The notes beneath the pieces are model-generated. The model made no database searches and was not told where the DNA came from. It saw only the letters and a program-made list of their open reading frames with translations. Shown piece by piece: positions 16,534-23,238 of a stretch of DNA of 33,705 bases. Source of the DNA: an uncultured Collinsella sp. GTDB lineage: Bacteria; Actinomycetota; Coriobacteriia; Coriobacteriales; Coriobacteriaceae. Location of the stretch: contig CABTWP010000020.1 in the NCBI GenBank assembly GCA_902488525.1, positions 1-33,705 of the forward strand. Direction: 5' to 3'. The translations under genes and the position numbers were made by a program. Positions within the stretch are counted from its first letter, which is position 1; each line of letters begins with the position of its first letter.

Positions 16534-17436
16534 CTATGCCTTCGTGTTGGCGCGCGACAGGTCGCGGTGGGAGATGCTCACATGATACTGAGCGCCTTCC
16601 AAATAACGTGCCGTGGCCTCGGCGATGGCAACGCTGCGGTGCTGGCCGCCCGTGCAGCCGATGGCGATAGAAAGCTGCGGCTTGCCCTCCGCGATATAGC
16701 CCGGCATCACCGTATCGAGCAGCTGTGTCCAAGCCTTCCAAAACTCCTGCGTCTTGGGATGGTCCAGAACAAAATCGGAGACCTTTTTATCGAGACCGGT
16801 CATCGTGCGCATCTCGGGATCGTAGAACGGATTGGGCAGGAAACGAACGTCGATCATAATGTCCGCTTCGACGGGCATGCCGTGCTTAAAGCCAAACGAG
16901 AACACGTGGACGTCCATGAGTTGCTGGTCGGACAGCTCGGAAAATGCCATACGTAGCTTGTTGCGCAGCGCAGAGGTGCGCAGACGGCTCGTGTCGATAA
17001 TCATATCGGCTCGGTCGCGCACGCCCTGGAGCTGAAGGCGCTCGCGCTGAATGGCATCGGCCGTAGTCTCCCCCGGCTTGGCAATGGGATGACGGCGGCG
17101 ATTTTCGCTGTAGCGACGAATCAGCACCTCGTCAGACGCCTCCAGGAACACGATGTCGCAGCTCATCTCGCGCTCTTCGAGCGCGGCGACCGCATCGAGC
17201 AACTCGTCAAACAGTCCCTGGCTACGCAAATCGCAGGTGACGGCGAGATGCCTGCCCACGCCCGTATTGATGCCGACGAGCTCGGCAAGCTGGGCGATGA
17301 GACGCGGAGGCAGGTTATCGATGCAAAAATAGCCCATATCCTCGAACACGTGCATGGCCTGTGTGCGGCCCGATCCGGACATTCCGGTGATGATGACGAT
17401 ATCGGGGATGCGCTCCGAGCGCTCCGCCGCATCCAT
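16534..17436 (-). CDS. rapZ: RNase adapter / nucleotide-binding protein RapZ (YvcJ family)
   Basis: This 300-residue protein has a P-loop at 18-25 reading GMSGSGRT, with Arg in place of the usual Lys, a form I recall from actinobacterial members. The C-terminal domain ends in GCTGGQHRSV, the hallmark of the family. In E. coli RapZ steers glmZ RNA decay in amino-sugar control; in Gram-positives its role is less clear. ATG 17436 has AAGGGAGA just upstream; an earlier in-frame start would lie beside the terminator at 17467-17504. It forms an operon with whiA. Confidence 0.93.
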   Translation of the reverse strand: MDAAERSERIPDIVIITGMSGSGRTQAMHVFEDMGYFCIDNLPPRLIAQLAELVGINTGVGRHLAVTCDLRSQGLFDELLDAVAALEEREMSCDIVFLEASDEVLIRRYSENRRRHPIAKPGETTADAIQRERLQLQGVRDRADMIIDTSRLRTSALRNKLRMAFSELSDQQLMDVHVFSFGFKHGMPVEADIMIDVRFLPNPFYDPEMRTMTGLDKKVSDFVLDHPKTQEFWKAWTQLLDTVMPGYIAEGKPQLSIAIGCTGGQHRSVAIAEATARYLEGAQYHVSISHRDLSRANTKA

Positions 17437-17466
17437 GGCATCTCCCTTTTGCATGTGCTGCCTCCC

Positions 17467-17504
17467 AAAAACAAGCGCGGGACCCAGCAACCCGGATCCC
17501 GCGC
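17467..17504 (-). terminator. Terminator of the nan operon, upstream of rapZ
   Basis: GCGCGGGA and TCCCGCGC form a perfect 8-bp stem with a short inner CC/GG pairing, followed by TTGTTTTT on the minus strand. It is 51 nt after the nanE stop and 30 nt before the rapZ start. Confidence 0.85.
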
Positions 17505-17555
17505 GGTCAATTGCCTATATTGAGTATACCGCCCCGAGCGGATACGAGGCCTGTC

Positions 17556-18242
17556 TTACGCCTCAAGCGCAGCCTTGAACCAACTCGTAATACTCGTGGG
17601 GTGCGTGATGGCGGTGCCGACGACAACGGCCCAGGCGCCAGCATCGATCGCGGCGCGAGCCTCCTCGGGCGTGTGCACGCGGCCCTCGCAGATGATGGGA
17701 AGACCGGGGAATTCCTCGGTCGCCTGACGCAGGAGCGGCAGATCGGGGCCATCGGCCATGGTGCAGTCGATGGCAGCGACACCGTGAGAAAGCGTGGTAG
17801 ATACAAGGTCGAAGCCCATATCAACCGCACGGCGAATGTCCTCGATGGTGGCACAGTCGGCCATCAGGAGCACACCCTCCTCGTGCAGCGGGCGGAAGGT
17901 ATCCTCGACCGACTTGCCGTCGGGACGCGGACGATCGGTGGCGTCGATCGCCACGATATCGGCACCCGCAGCAACGCAGGCGCGAGCGTGACGCAGCGTC
18001 GGCGTGATGTAAACGCCCTCGTGCCCATCCTTCCACAGGCCGATGACAGGAACCTCACAGCGACCCTTAATGGCGGCAATGTCGGCAAGGCCCTGGCAGC
18101 GAATGGCGGCGGCGCCGCCGAGCTCGCAAGCACGAGACATTTGAGCCATGGTCTCGGGCGTACGAAGCGGCTCGCCCATATACGCCTGAACGCTCACGAC
18201 GAGCTTGCCCTTCAGGGACTGGATCAAAGGATCAACGGTCAT
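17556..18242 (-). CDS. nanE: N-acylmannosamine-6-phosphate 2-epimerase
   Basis: This 228-residue TIM-barrel enzyme converts ManNAc-6-P to GlcNAc-6-P, the last step encoded here in sialic-acid breakdown. Recognisable parts: VSVQAYMGEPLR near the N-terminus, GLWKDG (Lys71), IDATDRPRPDG, CEGRVHTPEEA and the phosphate-binding AVVVGTAITHP. ATG 18242 gives the normal family length and N-terminus; an extension to 18356 would only translate the intercistronic hairpin. It is the last gene of the nan operon. Confidence 0.94.
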   Translation of the reverse strand: MTVDPLIQSLKGKLVVSVQAYMGEPLRTPETMAQMSRACELGGAAAIRCQGLADIAAIKGRCEVPVIGLWKDGHEGVYITPTLRHARACVAAGADIVAIDATDRPRPDGKSVEDTFRPLHEEGVLLMADCATIEDIRRAVDMGFDLVSTTLSHGVAAIDCTMADGPDLPLLRQATEEFPGLPIICEGRVHTPEEARAAIDAGAWAVVVGTAITHPTSITSWFKAALEA

Positions 18243-18261
18243 GTTCGACTCAACCTTTCTC

Positions 18262-18366
18262 AAAAACAGCCTTCTGAGACACCGCACCTTGACGTTCAAA
18301 CCGTCGCTCGCGTACCGAAGTACGCTTCGCTCCTCTTTCACGTCAATCTGCGGCACCTCAGAAGGC
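18262..18366 (-). terminator. Long hairpin with T-run between nanK and nanE
   Basis: GCCTTCTGAG (18269-18278) pairs perfectly with CTCAGAAGGC (18357-18366). Inside it are further paired blocks (CCGCA/TGCGG, TTGACGT/ACGTCAA) and a GCGTAC-CGAA-GTACGC tip. On the minus strand it is followed by TGTTTTTG and, 19 nt later, the nanE ATG. It could attenuate or process the transcript. Confidence 0.7.
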
Positions 18367-18383
18367 GCACTTGGTAGCTATGT

Positions 18384-19349
18384 TTATTTCAACGACGCAA
18401 GAAGGTGTTCGGCGGCACCGATGAGCGGAGCATCGCCCTCAAGAGAACCGATGAGGATCGGCGTGTCCTGAAGCGGATCGAGCGCCTGGCTGGCATAGCC
18501 CTCGTGTACCGAATCCTTCCACGTCTGTGAACGCCAATCGGGACCTTGGTGAATCACGCCACCCGAAAGCACGATGACCTCAGGGTCCAGGATGTTAGCG
18601 AGCGAGCCCAAGCTGGCACCCAGCGCAAAGCCGGCGTCATGGATGACCTCAGTCGCCTTTGCGTCGCCCGCGCGGCACAGGTCGTTTACATCGCGACCGA
18701 CCGAAGGACGGCTGGGGTCGACGCGGCCAAAGCGCTCGTCGTACATGCGACCAATGGAAGTGCCCGAAGCAACAGACTCAAGATGGCCAGAACGCCCGCA
18801 GGCGCAGGGAATGCCGGCGGCAGCCGAGCACTCGATGTGGCCCATATGACCGGCAGCACCGTGGAAGCCCTGCATCACGCGGCCGTTCTCGACATATGCG
18901 CCGCCGATGCCCGTACCGATGCCCAGACACAAGACGGAGAACTTGCCCTTGCCGACGCCCCAGTGGGCCTCGCCCAGAGCATGAGCCTGCACGTCGCCCA
19001 CCACGGCAACGGGAAGACCAAGGTCCTCGCGCAGACGCGGCCCCAACTGAACGCCAGACCAGCCGGGCATGATCTCGTTGGCGTAGGCGATGGCGCCCGT
19101 CTTGGGGTCGACGACACCGGCGGCGCCAATACCGATACCGAGGACCTCGACATCGGGGTTCGCCTCGAGAGCAGCCTTGATGGACGCCTCGATGCGCTGG
19201 AAAACTGCCTCGCCGCCTTCTTGGGCCTCGGTGGGAACCTCGGCTTCAAAGACCGGATGGGGCACGCCGCCATCAGCCGGATACTCCATAATGGCAGTCG
19301 CAATCTTGGTGCCGCCGATATCGACGGAGCAAACGTACTTGTTCTCCAT
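18384..19349 (-). CDS. nanK: ROK-family sugar kinase, probably N-acetylmannosamine kinase
   Basis: This 321-residue kinase has the ATP motif DIGGTKI (10-16), GIGTGIGGAYV, the ROK His ligands in GHMGHIE and the zinc segment CACGRSGHLE (182-191). The third cysteine of the usual CxCGxxGCxE is His189. Family members phosphorylate glucose, GlcNAc or ManNAc. Its place between nanA and nanE points to ManNAc. The start follows AAGGAGAG. No helix-turn-helix is present, so it is a kinase and not a ROK repressor. Confidence 0.88.
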   Translation of the reverse strand: MENKYVCSVDIGGTKIATAIMEYPADGGVPHPVFEAEVPTEAQEGGEAVFQRIEASIKAALEANPDVEVLGIGIGAAGVVDPKTGAIAYANEIMPGWSGVQLGPRLREDLGLPVAVVGDVQAHALGEAHWGVGKGKFSVLCLGIGTGIGGAYVENGRVMQGFHGAAGHMGHIECSAAAGIPCACGRSGHLESVASGTSIGRMYDERFGRVDPSRPSVGRDVNDLCRAGDAKATEVIHDAGFALGASLGSLANILDPEVIVLSGGVIHQGPDWRSQTWKDSVHEGYASQALDPLQDTPILIGSLEGDAPLIGAAEHLLASLK

Positions 19350-19391
19350 GTCGCTCTCCTTAGGAGATATAAACAACTACAGGAAATGAAG

Positions 19392-19407
19392 GCGGCGTTA
19401 TCGCCGC
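19392..19407. repeat. Small hairpin downstream of the nanA stop
   Basis: GCGGCG-TTAT-CGCCGC is a perfect 6-bp stem in the nanA-nanK gap, next to the longer hairpin at 19414-19523. No T-run follows. Confidence 0.45.
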
Positions 19408-19413
19408 AGCTTG

Positions 19414-19523
19414 GTAAAGGTTTCCCGAGTGCCCGAGGTTGGGGTGAAAGCGGTCGGGCGTTGACCTAATGGGTCACGCTCGACCGCTTGAGCCCCAAGA
19501 TCGGGTGCCCGGGGAAGCTTTAC
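19414..19523. repeat. Long intercistronic hairpin over the nanA stop
   Basis: Two ~50-nt arms, starting GTAAAG/CTTTAC and running through CCCGAG, TTGGGG and AAGCGGTCG blocks, pair with scattered mismatches around a small CATTAG-type loop. The stop codon of nanA is inside the outer stem. There is no T-run, so it is more likely a processing or stability element than a terminator. Confidence 0.75.
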
Positions 19524-20440
19524 AGGAGACCGTTGTCCTGGAGGACCTTCCTAATCGCCTCGACATTCTCGCCGGTCATGGCCTTCACCGGGCGCGGCAT
19601 GGTCGGGCTGTCGAAGATGCCCATGAGGTTCATAGCGGTCTTGAAGGCGCCGACGCCACCGGCATAGCCCTGGACGCCCGAGGTGACATCCCAGATGTGG
19701 GAGATCTCATTGAGACGATCCTGCTCGGCCTTGACGGTAGCCCAGTCACCAGCCTGAGCGGCCTTCCACTGACGCACGTAGCCCTCGGGCTCAACGTTGG
19801 CGAGACCCGGGACGGAACCGTCAGCGCCGCCGAGATAGGCGCCGTCGACAACAACCTCGTGACCGGTGAGGATGCTCATCGGATGGCCGTTCTTCTCGTT
19901 CTCCTGAACGAGGTAGCGGAACGAGATGTCATCACCCGAGGAATCCTTGACGCCAGCAAGGACGCCCTCGGCGCCGAGCTTGGCAAGGAGCTTCCAGGGG
20001 AGCTTGGTGTGAACGCAAACGGGAATGTCATAGGCAAAGATGGGCAGGTCGAGCTCCTCGTGCAGGATGCGGAAGTGCTCCTCGACCTCGGTCATACCCT
20101 GCAGGGCATAGAACGGGCAGGTGGCGACGAGGGCATCGGCGCCCAGCTCCTGGGCGACCTTGCCGTGCTCAATCATGCGCTCGGTCTCGGTATCGATGAT
20201 GCCGACCAGAACAGGCACACGGTGGTCGACGATACGAACGGCCTCGGCGATAATCTGGCGACGGCGCTCATCGGTGGAGAAGACGACCTCGCCCGAAGAC
20301 CCCAAGAAGAACAGACCATCGACGCCGGCATCGATCATGCGGTTGATGCTGCGCTCAAAGGAGGCAACGTCGAGCTGGTGGTCTTCGGTATCGGGAACAA
20401 CGACGGGGGGGATAACGCCGGTGAATTTCTGAGTTGCCAC
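19520..20440 (-). CDS. nanA: N-acetylneuraminate lyase (DHDPS/NAL family)
   Basis: This 306-residue TIM-barrel class I aldolase carries GSSGE (47-51), Tyr137 in FAYDIP and Schiff-base Lys165 in GVKDSSGD. From the GTG start, the Tyr and Lys fall at the same numbers as in the E. coli lyase. The family also includes dihydrodipicolinate synthase and keto-deoxy-sugar aldolases; assignment to sialic acid rests on its place beside nanK and nanE and a sugar-type ABC importer. GTG 20440 has AAGGAG 6 nt upstream; an extension to 20524 lacks a ribosome-binding site. Confidence 0.83.
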   Translation of the reverse strand: MATQKFTGVIPPVVVPDTEDHQLDVASFERSINRMIDAGVDGLFFLGSSGEVVFSTDERRRQIIAEAVRIVDHRVPVLVGIIDTETERMIEHGKVAQELGADALVATCPFYALQGMTEVEEHFRILHEELDLPIFAYDIPVCVHTKLPWKLLAKLGAEGVLAGVKDSSGDDISFRYLVQENEKNGHPMSILTGHEVVVDGAYLGGADGSVPGLANVEPEGYVRQWKAAQAGDWATVKAEQDRLNEISHIWDVTSGVQGYAGGVGAFKTAMNLMGIFDSPTMPRPVKAMTGENVEAIRKVLQDNGLL

Positions 20441-20463
20441 AAGAATCTCCTTAGCTGTCTGGC

Positions 20464-20482
20464 GAGCGGCCCTATGCCGCTC
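20464..20482. repeat. Hairpin between the second esterase and nanA
   Basis: GAGCGGC-CCTAT-GCCGCTC is a perfect 7-bp stem in the 68-nt gap, with no T-run. Confidence 0.5.
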
Positions 20483-20508
20483 ACTCTTGTTGGCAGTGTC
20501 CAGGCCGT

Positions 20509-21360
20509 CTAGGCCAAAGAACACGGATAGAACGTTTGGTTAAAGAAGTCGACGACTTCGTTTTCGAACGCGTTAATACGCTCATGAGCGTATTTGGCAT
20601 AGATGACATGCCTCCGGTCACACTCAAGACCGTTGAATACGGCAAACTGACCCTTGGGGTCGCTCACGGTATCCATGAGCGACGTGCCCATGAGCACCGA
20701 TCCGCGCACCCGAGACGACAGAGCCTCGAGGCCACCGGGAATTGGATTGGCAACCGCCGTGCAGGCAAGTCCGCGCTCGTCCAGAGCAGAAACCGCCAGC
20801 GCGACACCGCCGCCAAGACCCTCGCCCCATGCAAAAATGCGATCGGGATCCATGCCATCAAGATTGCGCGCGACCTTCGCCAACGCGCAGCCCCAACGGA
20901 CGCGCTTGACAAAAGCGGGCGAAGCAATCCCCCACTGCAGGTCGTCCGCACCAGCAACATCGTCATCCAGCGCGAGAACGGCATACCCCATGGCGGCAAA
21001 TCTCGTCATGTGATGCCAGCCGCGCACAGGCCGATCGATGTCGTGGAACATCAGGCACAGCGGCACGCGCTCAGATACTCGGGCACGACCGACAGGCTCG
21101 ATCAAACGAGCGTGAATCGCATCGTCACCGAGCTCAAAGGAGACCTCCGAGTAACGGGCGCAGGGGTTAACAAAGTCAATCGCCGTAATGGCCAGGCCTT
21201 GAATCTCAAGATTCGAAGCGCATGTCTCTAAATCAGAAACATCTGCTTGGACATCACCGCGCCAGTCCCGATATTCTGCGAGCCTTGACGAAACCGTTCC
21301 AGGAATTCCCACAAGCCCGGGGACAATCAGCTCGTCAACATTGCTCTCGCACTTAGACAT
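20509..21360 (-). CDS. AXE1-family alpha/beta-hydrolase lacking the nucleophile serine
   Basis: This 283-residue protein is a paralogue of the esterase upstream. The two align through the FAAMGYAVLALD region, the QFAVFNGLECDRRH segment and the C-terminal His. Where the active enzyme has GASQGG, this one has GEGLGG (179-184), with Gly181 at the serine position. Asp230 and His259 remain. The oxyanion-side HGYPG and the CPGQGG loop are also changed (HDIDR, DDVAGAD). It is also about 40 residues shorter. It overlaps the upstream esterase by 8 nt and is likely co-translated. It is probably a pseudoenzyme, perhaps a partner or binding protein for its neighbour; the frame is intact, so it is not an obvious pseudogene. 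Confidence 0.82.
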   Translation of the reverse strand: MSKCESNVDELIVPGLVGIPGTVSSRLAEYRDWRGDVQADVSDLETCASNLEIQGLAITAIDFVNPCARYSEVSFELGDDAIHARLIEPVGRARVSERVPLCLMFHDIDRPVRGWHHMTRFAAMGYAVLALDDDVAGADDLQWGIASPAFVKRVRWGCALAKVARNLDGMDPDRIFAWGEGLGGGVALAVSALDERGLACTAVANPIPGGLEALSSRVRGSVLMGTSLMDTVSDPKGQFAVFNGLECDRRHVIYAKYAHERINAFENEVVDFFNQTFYPCSLA

Positions 21361-22330
21361 GAGCCTCCCCTCCCTTGCAGAAAAACGGAATGATCAAATC
21401 GTCAAAATCCTGAATCTCCTCGTGGCCAAAGCCTTCAAAGAACTCATGACGCTTTTCGCAGGTCAGGTTGTTATAGACCGCAAACTGCGTCGCTGGCGGA
21501 CAGACGATATCGGCTGTGCCGGTGCCAAACAGCACGGGGCATTTGACCATAGGGGCAAAGTTCTTGGAATCGAAGTACGCCAGTTTGGCATAGGCCTCCT
21601 CAATACGAGTCGAGTCCTCGTCAAACCAACGCGACCAATAACGCAGGCCTTCATAAGCGATATCGTCGGCATCCAGATCCCAAACAAGGCGGAAATCCGA
21701 CAGGAAGGGATAGAGGATGGCAGCGCGATTGATAAGCTCACTATTAAGCGCGCAGGTCGCAATGCCCAAACCGCCGCCCTGCGATGCGCCGTTCACAAAT
21801 ACGCGGGAAAGATCGATGCCCTCGAGCTCGCGAACAATACGGCACAGAATGCGGATATCCTGGTGCAAGCGGACATAGTAAAGATTGGCCGGGTCGCCGT
21901 CGATACCGGCGACGATATGCCCAGCAACCGTCGTGCCTTCAAATCCACCAATATCCTCGGAGGGGCCACCCTGGCCAGGACAATCGAGAGCGATGAGTGC
22001 CATGCCCATGCCCGCAAACGACGCCTGCTCGAACCAGCTGCGGCTTGCACCCGGATAGCCGTGGAACTGTAGCACCAGCGGCACGGGCTCGTCCGAAACC
22101 GGCTGGAGATACTTGGCATGCAGGCGTGCACCGCACATGCCGGTATACCAGAGGTCGAAAAGCTGGCAGGTCGCGGCATCGTTGACCGATGCCGTCTCGA
22201 TCGCATAGTCAAGCCCGACGGCGTCGGCCTCGGCCATGCGGTCCTTCCAAAAGAGATCGAAATCCGATGGACGGGGCATAGCGCCTCGATATTCACCAAA
22301 TTGCTGTTGTAGCTCCTGAGCACTTGGCAT
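21353..22330 (-). CDS. AXE1-family acetyl esterase, likely sialate O-acetylesterase
   Basis: This 325-residue alpha/beta-hydrolase is of the acetyl xylan esterase / cephalosporin-C deacetylase family. The triad is visible: Ser183 in GASQGG, Asp274 in GTADIVCPP and His303 in GFGHEE; the oxyanion region is HGYPG. Length is normal. Family members remove acetyl groups from sugars. A similar esterase lies beside nanA in pneumococcus, and the location here suggests O-acetylated sialic acids as substrate; that is inference. ATG 22330 is preferred over a TTG at 22345, which directly abuts its AAAGG. Confidence 0.87.
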   Translation of the reverse strand: MPSAQELQQQFGEYRGAMPRPSDFDLFWKDRMAEADAVGLDYAIETASVNDAATCQLFDLWYTGMCGARLHAKYLQPVSDEPVPLVLQFHGYPGASRSWFEQASFAGMGMALIALDCPGQGGPSEDIGGFEGTTVAGHIVAGIDGDPANLYYVRLHQDIRILCRIVRELEGIDLSRVFVNGASQGGGLGIATCALNSELINRAAILYPFLSDFRLVWDLDADDIAYEGLRYWSRWFDEDSTRIEEAYAKLAYFDSKNFAPMVKCPVLFGTGTADIVCPPATQFAVYNNLTCEKRHEFFEGFGHEEIQDFDDLIIPFFCKGGEAHV

Positions 22331-22366
22331 GGCTCGTGAACCCAACCTTTCGAAATCGCAACGGAG

Positions 22367-22394
22367 GTGCGCCCGGCAAGGGAACCGGGCGCAC
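22367..22394. repeat. Hairpin between the nan ATPase and esterase genes
   Basis: GTGCGCCCGG and CCGGGCGCAC form a perfect 10-bp stem with an 8-nt loop. No T-run follows on the minus strand, so read-through into the esterase genes is expected. Confidence 0.6.
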
Positions 22395-22410
22395 GGGAGG
22401 GAAAGCGAGG

Positions 22411-23238
22411 CTACTCGCCGAGCTTGGGATGCAGCAGCGACGGCGCAGCGCCGAGCAGCATCTTGGTGTAGGGGTCCTGAGGGTGCTGGAAGACCTGCTT
22501 GGCCTCGCCCTGCTCGACGATCTTGCCGCCATTCATAACGATGATGTCGTCAGAGATATAGCGGACCGTCTGGATGTCATGGCTGATGAACACCATGGCC
22601 AGGCCGAGCTCCTTCTTAAGGTCGGTCAGCAGGTTCAGAATCTGCGCGCGGACCGAAACGTCCAGAGCCGAGGTGGGCTCGTCGGCGATGATGGCATCGG
22701 GGTTCAGCGACAGGGCGCGCGCAATTGCGACGCGCTGGCGCTGGCCGCCCGAAAGCTGGCCGGGAAGAACCTCGGCGGCGGAGCTGGGCAGACCGGTGAG
22801 CTCCAAGAGCTCCTTGACGCGCTTCTCCTGCTCGGCCTCGGTACCCAGGTTGTGGACGCGCATGGGGTCGAGCAGTTGCTCGCGAACGACCATGCGGGGA
22901 TTGAGCGCCGTGGCCGGGTTCTGGAACACGACCGAGATGACGCGACCCATGTGGCGACGGTCCTCGGCGGTACGTTTGGTAACGTCCTTGCCCTTAAAGT
23001 AGACCTTGCCGCTCGTGGGGGCCTGCAGGCCGCACATGACGTTGGCGGTGGTGGACTTTCCGCAACCGGACTCGCCGACGATGCCGATGGTCTGTCCGGG
23101 CATGAGCTTAATCGTTACACCCTGGACGGCGTGAACCAGGTTGGGGTGCAGAATCGAGCCGGTACGGGTCCTAAAGGTGACGTGGACGTCATCAAGGAAG
23201 ATGATCGGCTCGACGCCGTTGACTGCGGTCTCGCTCAT
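22411..23238 (-). CDS. ABC transporter ATPase of the sialic-acid operon (DppF/SatD-like)
   Basis: This 275-residue ATPase has Walker A GESGCGKS (55-62), a Q-loop in VVFQNPATALNPRM, signature LSGGQRQRV and Walker B AIIADEP. It ends soon after the ABC core and lacks the cysteine-bearing C-terminal extension of OppD/OppF. It directly follows the permease-ATPase fusion (TAG next to ATG, with GGAGGTGATG as ribosome-binding site). With the fused ATPase it would form the ATPase pair of one importer. Confidence 0.9.
   Translation of the reverse strand: MSETAVNGVEPIIFLDDVHVTFRTRTGSILHPNLVHAVQGVTIKLMPGQTIGIVGESGCGKSTTANVMCGLQAPTSGKVYFKGKDVTKRTAEDRRHMGRVISVVFQNPATALNPRMVVREQLLDPMRVHNLGTEAEQEKRVKELLELTGLPSSAAEVLPGQLSGGQRQRVAIARALSLNPDAIIADEPTSALDVSVRAQILNLLTDLKKELGLAMVFISHDIQTVRYISDDIIVMNGGKIVEQGEAKQVFQHPQDPYTKMLLGAAPSLLHPKLGE

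Noticed and set aside
18243..18356. N-terminal extension of NanE
   Set aside because: The in-frame codons fall in the hairpin between nanK and nanE; the family N-terminus begins at the ATG at 18242 behind AAAGG.
19520..20440. Dihydrodipicolinate synthase (dapA)
   Set aside because: Same fold and residues, but no lysine-pathway gene is nearby and it sits between nan genes; the lyase role is favoured, though sequence alone does not exclude others.
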